This document shows, in pieces, positions 46,972-59,821 of a stretch of DNA of 64,000 nt (its first letter is position 1; every line of letters starts with the position of its first letter). This DNA comes from Bufo bufo (taxonomy: Eukaryota; Chordata; Amphibia; Anura; Bufonidae). The DNA lies in the NCBI RefSeq assembly GCF_905171765.1, contig NC_053389.1, positions 219,300,624 through 219,364,623 of the forward strand, given 5' to 3'. The notes beneath the pieces are model-generated. The model was not told the origin of the DNA and made no database searches. It worked only from the letters and a program-made list of their open reading frames with translations. Position numbers and translations under genes: made by a program.

Positions 46972-47519
46972 AGGGAGTCTGTCATCACAGTTTCACCTTT
47001 TTAACCCTTCCCATAGCTTTCGAGCAGCATTACAGTTGATAAAAACGTTACCTTTATAAGCAATCGTGGACTTATAAAACTGGCAAATCATCTTAGTAGG
47101 ATATGCAAATGAGGGCTCGCAAGTGCCCAGGGGCGGCGTCAACCTCGTAGGTGCCGAGATCCCGCGCCTGCGCACTGAGTCCATCGGCCGGCGCATGCGC
47201 ACTGCGATGTCCATTCCTGGTACGGCATCACAGTAATTAATGCGCATGTGCCGGCTAACGGACTCAGTGCGCAGGAGCGGGATCTCGGCAAAAGAAGAAG
47301 TAAGAAGATGGGCGGGCAGAGGGAAAGGATGGGCAGGGGGAAGCGGCGATAAGGCAGAGCTGCCTGGGCACCTACAAGGTTGACGCCGCCCCTGGGCACT
47401 TGCGAGCCTACTAAGATGATTTTTGCCAATTTTTTTAAGGTAACGTTTTTATCAACTGTAATTCTGCTCGAAAGCCATGGGAAGGGTTAAAAAGGTGAAA
47501 CTGTGATGACAGACTCCCT
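46972..47519. mobile_element. TTAA-flanked MITE, AGGGAGTCTGTCATCACAG ends
   Basis: A 548-bp element with TIRs of about 65 bp (agggagtctgtcatcacagt ... and complement), flanked by TTAA (46968-46971 and 47520-47523). The interior pairs 'gcgcactgagtcc' and complement. The TTAA duplication suggests piggyBac or Kolobok type. Second copy at 53221-53768. Confidence 0.92.
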
Positions 47520-47523
47520 TTAA

Positions 47524-49982
47524 CCCCTTAAGGACCCAGGACGTACCGGTACGCCCTATTTCCCGAGTCCTTAAGGACCCAGGACGTACCGGTACGTCCT
47601 GACTTAAAATATGTATTCCGGCGCCCCAGGGGTTAATCGGAACGGGATTTCGGCTGAAATCATTCAGCCGGCATCCCGTAACAATGCAGGGGGGGGGTCA
47701 TTTGACCCCCCCGTATCGGCGATCGCAGCAAACCGCAGGTCAATTCAGACCTGCGGTTTGCTGCGCTTTTTGCAGTTTCTGATCCCCGCGGTCAGGGACC
47801 GCGGGGATCAGAAACTTTAGAGTGGCTAAAATCAATATTTTTCACCCCCCCCCTGCACCCCTGCACGATTTTATGCCGGCGGGTGGTGCGGGGGGGTGTC
47901 ACAGGCGGTGGGGGAATTGCGGGAGGTGCGGCAGGCGGGATCGCGATCCCCCGCCCGCCTCCCCATGAACGATCGTTGGCTTCTAGTGGGTATACCAGGG
48001 TGCCAGCACATTGCTGGCACCCTGGTATAAACGGCTGACATCTGTGCAGATGTCAGCCGTTTAACCCTTTCCATACCGCGGTCCGTACGGACCGCTGTAT
48101 GGAAAAAGTTAACTGTCATCGGTCAGTTTGCAGCCCCCCGATGGAGAGGGAGAGAGCCCCCAGAGAGCCCCCCTCAGCCCTGTGCTTACCCTTCCCCGTC
48201 TGCGAAGTTCTGAGCAGACGGGGAAGGTTCCCATGGCAACAGGACGCCTGCTCAGGCGTCCTGCTGTCCATGGTGCTGAACAGATCTGTGCTAAAAGCAT
48301 AGATCTGTTCAGTGTAAGTAAAATACAGTACAGAACAATAAATATTGTACTGTACTGTATTATACAGACATCAGACCCACTGGATCTTCAAGAACCAAGT
48401 GGGTCTGGGTCACAAAAATGTAAAAAAAAGTGAAAAAAGTTAAGATAAAAAAAAAAAAACATTTATCACTGAATAAAAATTAAAAAAATAAAATACACTA
48501 CACATATTAGGTATCGCCGCGTCCGTAACGACCTGATCTATAAAACGGTCATGTTACTTTCCCCGCACGGTGAACGCCATAAAAATAAAAAAATAAAAAC
48601 TATGAGAAAATTGAAATTTTGCCCACCTTACTTCCCAAAAAAGGTAATAAAAGTGATCAAAAAAGTAGCATGTACGCCAAAATAGTACCAATCAAACCGT
48701 CATCTCATCCCGCAAAAAATGATACCCTACCCAAGATAATCGCCCAAAAACTGAAAAAACTATGGCTCTTAGACTATGGAAACACTAAAACATGATTTTT
48801 TTTGTTTCAAAAATGAAATCATTGTGTAAAACATACATAAATAAAAATAAAGTATACATATTAGGTATCTCCGCGTCCGTATCGACCGGCTCTATAAAAA
48901 TATCACATGACCTAACGCCTCAGGTGACCACCGTAAAAAAATAAAAACAAAAACTGTGTAAAAAAAGCAATTTTTTGCCATCTTACGTCACAAAAAGTAT
49001 AATAGCGAGCGATCAAAAAGTCATATGCACCCCAAAATAGTGCCAATCAAACCGTCATCTCATCCCGCAAAAAATGAGACCCTACTCAAGATAATCGCCC
49101 AAAAACTGAAAAAACTATGGCTCTTAGACTATGGAGACACTAAAACATTTTTTTGGTTTTAAAAATGAAGTTATTGTATAAAACATACATAAATAAAAAA
49201 AATAGTATACATATTAGGTATCGCCGCGTCCGCGAGAACCTGCTCTATAAAATTACCACATGATAAAACCTGTCAGATGAATGTTGTAAATAACAAAAAA
49301 AAAAAAACGTGCCAAAAAAGCTATTTCTTGTTACCTTGCTGCACAAAAAGTGTAATATAGAGCAACCAAAAATCATATGTACCCTAAACTAGTACCAACA
49401 AAACTGCCACCCTATCCCGTAGTTTCTAAAATGGAGTCACTTTTTTGGAGTTTCTACTCTAGGGGTGCATCAGGGGGGCTTCAAATGGGACATGGTGTCA
49501 AAAAACCAGTCCAGCAAAATCTGCCTTCCAAAAACCGTATGGCATTCCTTTCCTTCTGCGCCCTGCCGTGTGCCCGTACAGCGGTTTACGACCACATATG
49601 GGGTGTTTCTGTAAACTACAGAATAAGGGCCATAAATAATGAGTTTTGTTTGGCTGTTAACCCTTGCTTTGTAACTGGAAAAAAAATATTAAAATGGAAA
49701 ATCTGCCAAAAATGTGAAATTTTGAAATTGTGTCTCTATTTTCCATTAAATCTTGTGCAATACCTAAAGGGTTAACAAAGTTTGTAAAATCAGTTTTGAA
49801 TAGCTTGAGGGGTGTAGTTTCTTAGATGGGGTCACTTTTATGGAATTTCTAATCTAGGGGTGCATCAGGGGGGCTTCAAATGGGACATGGTGTCAAAAAA
49901 CCAGTCCAGCAAAACCTGCCTTCCAAAAACCAAACCGCGCTCCTTTCACTCTACGCCCTACTGTGTGGTCGTACAGTAGTTT
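47524..49982. mobile_element. TTAA-type element with three internal repeats
   Basis: Starts CCCCTTAAGGACCCAGGACG directly after TTAA and has GC-rich hairpins at 47640-48115. The AT-rich body holds three diverged copies of a block beginning 'tattaggtatcgccgcgtcc' (about 48507, 48858 and 49214). Frames inside, such as the 132-residue one at 49377-49775, have no recognisable domain. No right terminus is seen, so it is truncated where the outer hAT end begins. Second copy at 53773-56212. Confidence 0.75.
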
Positions 49983-50044
49983 AGGGTGGGCCCCCAAAAT
50001 CAATTCCACTGGTGGGCCCTAGGCACCCCAGTCCGACACTGCAC

Positions 50045-53000
50045 TCGCTCGTGTGAAACAGCCCTTATACAGGCAGGCACAGCACTACTGCGGGGCCAGG
50101 GGTCCACAGGCAGCTGGGCCCCCTGGAGTGCCGGGCCCGGTCGCAACTGCGACCCCTGTATATACACCCCTGCTCTGGAGGTTATATCAGTACTGGAGCG
50201 ATATAAGAGGAGTGGCTGATATCAGTCACATAGGATGTAATGTCTCTGAAGGTTATATCAGCGTTGGAGCGTTATAAGAGGAGCGGCTGATATCCGTCAC
50301 ATATGATGTAATGTCTCTGGAGGTTACCGTATTTTTCGCCCCATAAGACGCACCCCCCCCCCCAAAATGGGGGGAAAATGCCCCTGTGTCTTATGGGGCG
50401 AATGCTGACATTTTTTACATCGCAGGCTGTGATGTATGAGCGAGCGGGGAGGGACTGGGAGGAGGAGCTGGGGGTCGGCAATAGCGGCAGGGCTGGTGCA
50501 GTCACTGTACTCCGGCCCCGCCGCTCCAGTGCTGCAATATTCAAATATAAAATGTCTCATTCAATTAAAAGTGATTAAACATGCCCCCCACTTTTAATAT
50601 TACCGTACACCCTAACAGCTTCTGTAGAATGCAGGCCGGGCGGGCGGCAGCGTAACTCCCTGGTGTCACTTGCCTGCGCCACCTACTTTATGAATCAAGC
50701 AGGCGGCGCAGGCACGTGACATCAGTGAGTGACGCGCTGGCCGCCCGGCCTGCCTGCCTGCGTAGTACAGAAGCTGTTAGGGTGTACGGTAATATTAGGA
50801 GTGAGGGGACATGTTTAATCACTTTTAATTGAATGAGACATTTTATATTTGTATACTGCAGCACTGGAGCGGTGGGGGAGGGATCTGTGGATGACAGTTT
50901 TATGGGGGACATCTGTGGATGGCACTGTTAAGGGGTGGGGGGTCTGTGGATGGCACTGTTATGGGGTGGGGGGGGTCTGTGGATGGCACTGTTATGGGGG
51001 GGGGGGGTCTGTGATGGCACATCCATAACAGTGGCATCCACAGATCCCCCATAACAGTGCCATCCACAGATCCCCCATAACAGTGCCATCCACAGATCCC
51101 CCATAACAGTGCCATCCACAGATCCCCTATAACAGTGCGTCATCCACAGATCCCCCCATAAGGTCTCATGCACACGACCATTGTTGTGTTCCGTTCCGCA
51201 AAATGGGGTTCCGTTGTTCCGTTTCTGTTTTTGTTTCCGTGTGTCTTCCTTTATTTTTGGAGGACCACTAGACATGAAGGAAAGTAAAAAAAAATCTAAG
51301 TCAAGTTTGCCATGCAAATGATAGGAAAAAAACGGATGCGGACACGTGGACGTGGATTACAATCTTGTGTGCCTTCGCGTTTTTTCACGGTCCCATTGAC
51401 TTGAATGGGTCCGCAAACCGTTTTCCGTGGAAAAAATAGGACAGGTTATATTTTTTTGACGGACTGGAACCACGGATCACGGCCGCGGATGACAAACGGT
51501 GCATTAGCCGAGTTTTCAACGGACCCATTGAAAGTCAATGGGTCCGCAGAAAATCACGAAAAACTGAACAACGGACACGGAATAAAACAACGGTCGTGTG
51601 CATGAGGCCTAACAGTGCGTCATCCACAGATCCCCCATAAGTGTCCTTCACAGATCCCCCCTATAACAGTCTCCTTCACAGATCCCCAGTAACAGTGCCA
51701 TCCACAGACCACCATTAGTTCCAAACCCACCAAAAGCACACCTTTTGGTTAAAAATAATTTTTTTCTTATTTTCCTCCCCAGAAACCTAGGTGCGTCTTA
51801 TAGGGCGAAAAATACGGTATATCAGTACTAGAGCGTTATAAGAGGAGCCGCTGATATCAGTCACATAGGATGTAATGTCTCTGGAGGTTATATCAGTACT
51901 GGAGCGTTATAAGAGGACCGGCTGATATCAGTCACATATAACTGTGGATAGGTTATCAATATCTGATTGGTGGGGGCCTGACACCCGGGACTAGGGATCA
52001 ACTGATATAGATTTTTTTTAGAGCCGATAACCTGGCTTTCAGGCCGATAGCCGATAATTTATACCAATATTTTGTGCATTTTCACAAATTCCTACACAAA
52101 TCTGTTGTTAAATGAAGAGATGCCATTATATATCTAAGATTAAATACTTAATATTTTGGTGTTTTTTTTTATTTAATAACTATCTCCCACTTAGGGGCTA
52201 GAACCTGGGTCCCTTGTCCTATTCACCCTAATAGAGCTCTATCATGGTGAATAGGACTTCACACTCTCCCTGCTGCCCTGTGCATAGTACACATGTCAGC
52301 AGGGAGCTGACTATGGCAGCCAGGGCGTCTGTAGCGTCCTGGCTGCCATGGTAACCGATCAGAGCCCCGCAATTACACTGCTTGGGCTCTGATCAGAAGC
52401 TGCCACTGCCACCAATGAAGATAACTTGCCCATTAAATAAAATATAGCGACACCTGACCTCTATGAGAGGTAGCTGCGATCCGCGACAGTTAACCCCTCA
52501 GGTGCAGCTATATGATTCACCCGCCTCCTATATTTGAATTAATAACTGAGTTAACATCATTGGTGGCGCAATGGCCACAGCCCCTCCCCTCCTCCTCCCC
52601 TCTTGCCTCTCACTGGTGGCAGCGGCAGCAGCGGCACAGGGGGGAGGGACCGCTTCCTTCTCCCCTGTGCTGCTGAGGGAACATTGATCGCGTTGATAGC
52701 AGCGCGATCCATGTTCGCGATTCGTTATCGGCAAGGTTAGATGCTGATACCGATAACTTTGAAAATCCTGAATATCGTCCGATAATATCGGTAAATCCGA
52801 TAATCGGTCGATCCCTACCTGGGACCACTGCCGATCAGCTGTTTGAGAAGGCACCGGGGCTCCTGTGAGCCCTGTGCCCTTCTCTGTGATTTTTCTGGGC
52901 CATGTGACGTCACATTTATTGATCAAGTGGCCTAGGAGCAGCTCAGCCGCATAGAGGTGAAAGGGACTGAACATGATACCAAGCACAGCCGCTATACAAT

Positions 53001-56000
53001 GTACGGCGCTGACCTTGGTGAGCTGTGAGGAGGCCGGGGCACTACTGCCAGCACTTCAATAAACTTATCCTTCTGAATATGCAGGAAACATTTCCTTCAC
53101 TTTGGATATTGTTTAGGCTGGGGGACTGGGCGGTTCATCTAGGACATGGAATGTGTGACCGCTGTCCAAACTACTGACTGTAAATAACAGATACAGTTAT
53201 CAACTAAATGAGTTGCTTAAAGGGAGTCTGTCATCACAGTTTCACCTTTTTAACCCTTCCCATAGCTTTCGAGCAGCATTACAGTTGATAAAAACGTTAC
53301 CTTTATAAGCAATCGTGGACTTATAAAACTGGCAAATCATCTTAGTAGGATATGCAAATGAGGGCTCGCAAGTGCCCAGGGGCGGCGTCAACCTCGTAGG
53401 TGCCGAGATCCCGCGCCTGCGCACTGAGTCCATCGGCCGGCGCATGCGCACTGCGATGTCCATTCCTGGTACGGCATCACAGTAATTAATGCGCATGTGC
53501 CGGCTAACGGACTCAGTGCGCAGGAGCGGGATCTCGGCAAAAGAAGAAGTAAGAAGATGGGCGGGCAGAGGGAAAGGATGGGCAGGGGGAAGCGGCGATA
53601 AGGCAGAGCTGCCTGGGCACCTACAAGGTTGACGCCGCCCCTGGGCACTTGCGAGCCTACTAAGATGATTTTTGCCAATTTTTTTAAGGTAACGTTTTTA
53701 TCAACTGTAATTCTGCTCGAAAGCCATGGGAAAAGTTAAAAAGGTGAAACTGTGATGACAGACTCCCTTTAACCCCTTAAGGACCCAGGACGTACCGGTA
53801 CGCCCTATTTCCCGAGTCCTTAAGGACCCAGGACGTACCGGTACGTCCTGACTTAAAATATGTATTCCGGCGCCCCAGGGGTTAATCGGAACGGGATTTC
53901 GGCTGAAATCATTCAGCCGGCATCCCGTAACAATGCAGGGGGGGGGTCATTTGACCCCCCCGTATCGGCGATCGCAGCAAACCGCAGGTCAATTCAGACC
54001 TGCGGTTTGCTGCGCTTTTTGCAGTTTCTGATCCCCGCGGTCAGGGCCCGCGGGGATCAGAAACTTTAGAGTGCATAAAATCAATATTTTTCACCCCCCC
54101 CCTGCACCCCTGCACGATTTTATGCCGGCGGGTGGTGCGGGGGGGGTGTCACAGGCGGTGGGGGAATTGCGGGAGGTGCGGCAGGCGGGATCGCGATCCC
54201 CCGCCCGCCTCCCCATGAACGATCGTTGGCTTCTAGTGGGTATACCAGGGTGCCAGCACATTGCTGGCCCCCTGGTATAAACGGCTGACATCTGTGCAGA
54301 TGTCAGCCGTTTAACCCTTTCCATACCGCGGTCCGTACGGACCGCTGTATGGAAAAAGTTAACTGTCATCGGTCAGGGAGAGAGCCCCCAGAGAGCCCCC
54401 CTCAGCCCTGTGCTTACCCTTCCCCGTCTGCGAAGTTCTGAGCAGACGGGGAAGGTTCCCATGGCAACAGGACGCCTGCTCAGGCGTCCTGCTGTCCATG
54501 GTGCTGAACAGATCTGTGCTAAAAGCATAGATCTGTTCAGTGTAAGTAAAATACAGTACAGAACAATAAATATTGTACTGTACTGTATTATACAGACATC
54601 AGACCCACTGGATCTTCAAGAACCAAGTGGGTCTGGGTCACAAAAATGTAAAAAAAAGTGAAAAAAGTTAAGATAAAAAAAAAAAAACATTTATCACTGA
54701 ATAAAAATTAAAAAAATAAAATACACTACACATATTAGGTATCGCCGCGTCCGTAACGACCTGATCTATAAAACGGTCATGTTACTTTCCCCGCACGGTG
54801 AACGCCATAAAAATAAAAAAATAAAAACTATGAGAAAATTGAAATTTTGCCCACCTTACTTCCCAAAAAAGGTAATAAAAGTGATCAAAAAAGTAGCATG
54901 TACGCCAAAATAGTACCAATCAAACCGTCATCTCATCCCGCAAAAAATGATACCCTACCCAAGATAATCGCCCAAAAACTGAAAAAACTATGGCTCTTAG
55001 ACTATGGAAACACTAAAACATGATTTTTTTTGTTTCAAAAATGAAATCATTGTGTAAAACATACATAAATAAAAATAAAGTATACATATTAGGTATCTCC
55101 GCGTCCGTATCGACCGGCTCTATAAAAATATCACATGACCTAACGCCTCAGGTGACCACCGTAAAAAAATAAAAACAAAAACTGTGTAAAAAAAGCAATT
55201 TTTTGCCATCTTACGTCACAAAAAGTATAATAGCGAGCGATCAAAAAGTCATATGCACCCCAAAATAGTGCCAATCAAACCGTCATCTCATCCCGCAAAA
55301 AATGAGACCCTACTCAAGATAATCGCCCAAAAACTGAAAAAACTATGGCTCTTAGACTATGGAGACACTAAAACATTTTTTTGGTTTTAAAAATGAAGTT
55401 ATTGTATAAAACATACATAAATAAAAAAAATAGTATACATATTAGGTATCGCCGCGTCCGCGAGAACCTGCTCTATAAAATTACCACATGATAAAACCTG
55501 TCAGATGAATGTTGTAAATAACAAAAAAAAAAAAAAACGTGCCAAAAAAGCTATTTCTTGTTACCTTGCTGCACAAAAAGTGTAATATAGAGCAACCAAA
55601 AATCATATGTACCCTAAACTAGTACCAACAAAACTGCCACCCTATCCCGTAGTTTCTAAAATGGAGTCACTTTTTTGGAGTTTCTACTCTAGGGGTGCAT
55701 CAGGGGGGCTTCAAATGGGACATGGTGTCAAAAAACCAGTCCAGCAAAATCTGCCTTCCAAAAACCGTATGGCATTCCTTTCCTTCTGCGCCCTGCCTTG
55801 TGCCCGTACAGCGGTTTACGACCACATATGGGGTGTTTCTGTAAACTACAGAATAAGGGCCATAAATAATGAGTTTTGTTTGGCTGTTAACCCTTGCTTT
55901 GTAACTGGAAAAAAAATATTAAAATGGAAAATCTGCCAAAAATGTGAAATTTTGAAATTGTGTCTCTATTTTCCATTAAATCTTGTGCAATACCTAAAGG

Positions 56001-56274
56001 GTTAACAAAGTTTGTAAAATCAGTTTTGAATAGCTTGAGGGGTGTAGTTTCTTAGATGGGGTCACTTTTATGGAATTTCTAATCTAGGGGTGCATCAGGG
56101 GGGCTTCAAATGGGACATGGTGTCAAAAAACCAGTCCAGCAAAACCTGCCTTCCAAAAACCAAACCGCGCTCCTTTCACTCTACGCCCTACTGTGTGGTC
56201 GTACAGTAGTTTAGGGTGGGCCCCCAAAATCAATTCCACTGGTGGGCCCTAGGCACCCCAGTCCGACACTGCAC
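50045..56274. repeat. Tandem segmental duplication, copy 2 (6230 bp)
   Basis: Starts tcgctcgtgtgaaacagccc and repeats copy 1 to the outer hAT right end plus 'cac'. The joint at 50042-50044 reads CAC, present at both parental breakpoints (43791-43793 and 56272-56274). Nested elements at 50327-51817, 51162-51609, 51992-52817 and 53221-53768 are duplicates and not independent insertions. Confidence 0.97.
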
Positions 56275-56279
56275 AAGAT

Positions 56280-56787
56280 CAACATATTCCTCTCCTGACA
56301 TATTCCACACTGCTGAGGAACCTCTTCCTTTTAGTATGTAAACGTACTTTTACACGGACTGATATATCAGGCAATTATCGTGAGCTACACATTCCTGATA
56401 ATTGCCTTATCGTCATCAGAGAGCTGCATTTGCTTATGGGGACAAGTAATCTATACAGTGATCACTTGTCTCCATAGGAAAGCATTCTTCCTGGCCAGCA
56501 GCTCCCTGTTTAGACAGCACGATCTGCTGCGCAGCAATGATGATTTTTGGTGCCAGCAAAAAGACACAATCACACGATGATTGAGCATTTGCTCATTTGC
56601 ACCCTTTCGGGTGCACTCACACGCTGAAGAATTTTGCTGCAGAAATTTCCGCAACTGAAAATCAGTTCCATTCATTTAAATGGGGCAGCAAGCACATGGA
56701 GTTCTGCAAACCCCTAGTCAGGTGAATGTAACTCATTTTCTGTTGCGGAAATTTTAACAACAAAATGTGCAGCGTGTGAGTACAACC
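56280..56787. other. No gene seen; unassigned
   Basis: Left part (cacactgctgaggaacctct) loosely resembles 41553-41580. 56600-56780 is MITE-like (ttttgctgcagaaatttccgc) without fixed ends. Confidence 0.4.
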
Positions 56788-56790
56788 TTA

Positions 56791-57156
56791 GGCCACCTGA
56801 ACACGTTGTGGAATACGTGTGGCTTTTCCATGTGGATTCCCATGCAGAAAAACTGCAGCGTATGCCAGTACCAGCAAAGTGTATGAGATTGCACAAACCT
56901 CATGTACACCTTGCAGATTTATTCCGTGTGGAACTTGACCTGCAGCATGTCAATTATGTTTACGGTTTTAGCTGCAGATTTCACCCTTTTCAATTGAAGG
57001 GTGAGATCTGTGGCAAAACCGCATCAAATCTGCACCAAAATCCACAATTGAACATTGCGGATTTTAGCGTGGATATGCTGCAGAAACACTAATAAATTTG
57101 CATGGAAATTTGTGCGGCTCTTATGTGCGTTCACCCGTACCCGTATGCAGGTGGCC
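56791..57156. mobile_element. TWA-type MITE, GGCCACCTGAACACG ends
   Basis: A 366-bp element with ends ggccacctgaacacgttgtg and 'cccgtatgcaggtggcc'. Flanks are TTA and TAA. Interior shared with 27190-27564 (cctgcagcatgtcaattatg, atttcacccttttcaattga). Confidence 0.82.
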
Positions 57157-57246
57157 TAACACAGGTCAATTATCAGGAACAATTGTCTCTACAAATGCAC
57201 ATCCCAATGAATCGCTTAATTATCAGTCCATGTAAAAGGACTTTAA

Positions 57247-58734
57247 CCCCTTCCCAACCAGTGCCGTAATAGTACGGCGCCCGCCCCTGAGCGCTGCGGG
57301 CGCCATAGTCTCGCCTGGCGCCTGCTTCTTATAGCAGACACCCGCGGCTCATGTCCGCAACCGGCAGTAATGCAGATCGCGGACATTTAACCCCTCAGAT
57401 ACCATGGTCAATCCTGACCACTGCTTCTGGGCGCAATGAAAACCGAAAGCGCGCGCTTTCGGTGGTGCTCTGGCCCCCACGTGTGGTGATCGGAGGAGCG
57501 GGAGTGTGTATGCAGCAGCCCCCGTCTTTGTAAGGCCTCTTTCACACTGACGAGATTTCCACGTGGGTGCAATGCATGAGGTGAACGCATTGCACCCGCA
57601 CTGAATCCAGACCCATTAATTTCTATGGGGCTGTGCACATGAGCGGTGATTTTCACGCATCACTTGTGAGTTGCGTGAAAATCGTAGCATGCTTTATTTT
57701 GTGCATTTTTCATGCAACGCAGGCCTCATAGTAGTGAATGGGGCTGCGTGAAATAATAGCATTCTTAATACAGAATGCTTAGTAAAATAGGACTGGAGGA
57801 GTTAAAAAAATAAAATAAATTATTTAACTCACCTCATCCACTTGTTCGCGCAGCCCGGCTTCTCTTCTTTCTTCTTCTTCGAGGAAAAGGACCTGTGGTG
57901 ACGTCACTGCACTCATCACATGGTCCGTCACATGATCCATCACCATGGTGATGGATCATGTGATGGACCATGTGATGAGTGCAGGGATGTCATCAAAGGT
58001 CCTTTACCCAGGTCCTGAAGAAAGAAGAAAAGACAGGCTGCGCAAACAAGTGGATTAAGCGTTATTTTACTTTGCATTCTGTATTAAAGAATGCTATTAT
58101 TTTCCCTTATAACCATGTTATAAGGGAAAATAATTACATCTACACAACTTTGAACCCAAACCTGAACTTCAGTGGAGAAGTTCGGGTCTGGGTACCACAT
58201 TCAGTTTTTTATCACGCGCGTGCAAAACACATTGCACCCGCGCGATAAAAACTGAACAACGGAACGCAATCGCAGTCAAAACTGACTGAAATTGCGTACC
58301 TACTCGCGCGGGTTTTCCGCAATGCACCCCGGACGTATCCTGAGCCAAAACATGACGCCCGTGTGAAAGAGGCCTAAATGACAGCAGGCTATCAAAGTGC
58401 AAGAAAAAGGTATGGCCGAATTCGTACTGACCTGTAGAATAAAAGTAACTGGTCAGTTTTATCGTAAAACGAACATCGTAAATAAAAAAAACAACTTAAA
58501 ACTGTGGTGGAATTGTCTTTTGTTTTTTGCAATTTCACCCCATTTGGAATTTTTTTCACGCTTCCCACTACATCATATGCAATATTAAATGGTGGCGTTG
58601 GAAAGTACAACTTGTCCCGCAAAAAACAAGCCCTCTTATGGCTATGTGAACAGACAAATAAAAAACTTATGGCTCTGGGAAGGCAGGGAGCGCAAAATGA
58701 AAATGAAAAAAAAAACCTCCAGGGCTGAAAGGGA
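57247..58734. mobile_element. TTAA-type element, CCCCTTCCCAACC start, interrupted
   Basis: Preceded by TTAA at 57243-57246. GC-rich hairpins follow (gcgcccgcccctgagcgctgcgggcgcc-like and gaaagcgcgcgctttcgg). The AT-rich tail runs to about 58734 (gcaatttcaccccatttgg, cttgtcccgcaaaaaacaag). It is split by the MITE at 57534-58374. The right terminus is degraded. Confidence 0.65.
57534..58374. mobile_element. TWA-type MITE, GGCCTCTTTCACAC ends
   Basis: An 841-bp element flanked by TAA on both sides (57531-57533 and 58375-58377). Its ends are ggcctctttcacactgacg and 'cgcccgtgtgaaagaggcc'. It folds around 'gatccatcaccatggtgatggatc' at about 57938-57961. No coding content. Confidence 0.92.
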
Positions 58735-58877
58735 TAATGCCTCATGCACACAACCGTGTTTTCCAATTGTGTGCTAGCTGCATTTTTCGCAAATAGCACA
58801 CGGAGCCATTAATTTTTATGGGCCCACAAAAAAAACAGACCACACATAGATATCATCAGTGTGCTGTCCCCATCTGT

Positions 58878-59821
58878 AGAGGTGCAGCGTACTCAAGTTA
58901 GGTTTAGAAATGTTCCTGGGTGTTGTAGTGCAATAGACACTAACCTGAGACGGCTGACTCTCTGCAAGGGCAGGTGATGATGAGAAATGTTCGTGACGCC
59001 AGTGCCAATTAAACGGTGGCACGCCGTTTGCTGATAGCAGGAATAACTGAGGAACCACGTGATGTTAAAACAGAACTCAAACTTTAGTAGTCATCATTTA
59101 GGGACATTGACGGAAGCGCAGTTCCTTTGCAGACAGTTGGTTGCAGTACATTTGATGCAGGCAATATATAGCAAGGTGACTTCAGAGTGTTAAACACAGG
59201 ATTTGTAGTACAGGCGGCTTGCACTCTATTCCTGACTGATCCTGGAACATAGAAAATCTTCTCCAAGGCCCGATGCCCTAACTCTGGCGTATATCCTTGG
59301 TTTTATCTCTATCAAGTACCTCCTCTGTTGTCTTGAGTACCTCTTGCTTCTCTGAGCTTTGCCTCTGTCTCTCTCTCAGCTTCCTCAGGCTCTTTAATTG
59401 AGGTGTTCCTGCTTCTGCATAGGTGAACTCAGGAGGGGAACCTTCTCTTTGAATCTGGAACCCGGTTACAGGGACTGCAATACCCTCTCCTGGTCTGCAG
59501 GCTTCCGGCCTGGACTTGACTCTGACATAGTCTAAACTCCAACTGCTGTAGACTGGCTTTAGACTAGACTGACTTTAGACTCCCTCTCCTTTCCCTGACT
59601 GGGCCTTATATAACCTAGGGCTCCCTAGCTCCCTCTAGTGACTAAGAGCTGGAATGACACCCCTAGCAGGCCTGTACATGCAAGTTTCACAGTAACAGGG
59701 AAATACATAGCATTACAGTTTATAAAGATGACTTATACCAACTTCCCCATAAATAAGGGGGACGACAGCACACAAGTGACCCTTCTGTAGTGACGGGCAT
59801 TACAGTCCCCGTACACTACAT
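58878..59821 (-). repeat. 3' LTR
   Basis: A 944-bp direct repeat of 62477-63420. In element sense a short purine-rich stretch (gcagtgggg) lies just inside it at about 59823-59831, the expected place of a polypurine tract. The first base of the homologous block is ambiguous by one or two. Confidence 0.93.

Larger units (their letters stand above)
43794..50044. repeat. Tandem segmental duplication, copy 1 (6251 bp)
   Basis: Almost identical to 50045-56274. All nested elements from the end of the 42288-43921 element to the outer hAT right end are present in both copies in the same order. By eye there are about ten substitutions, a few homopolymer changes, and a 22-bp segment at 48127-48148 absent from copy 2. 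Confidence 0.97.
41617..56271. mobile_element. 14.7 kb composite hAT insertion
   Basis: Left end CAGGCTCGGACTGG and right end CCCCAGTCCGACACTG are hAT-like inverted termini of the 'cggactgg...ggtgggcc' family. They are flanked by a perfect 8-bp duplication CACAAGAT (41609-41616 and 56272-56279). No transposase frame is seen inside. The size comes from nested elements and from an internal tandem duplication, which also copied the right end (first copy ends at 50041). Confidence 0.85.

Noticed and set aside
46279..52986. Identical 152-codon frames at 46279-46737 and 52528-52986
   Set aside because: Same tandem duplication; the frame runs across the edge of a hAT MITE and has no recognisable motif.
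49377..56005. Identical 132-codon frames at 49377-49775 and 55607-56005
   Set aside because: They are identical only because of the recent 6.2 kb tandem duplication; they lie in a non-autonomous TTAA-type element and show no domain.
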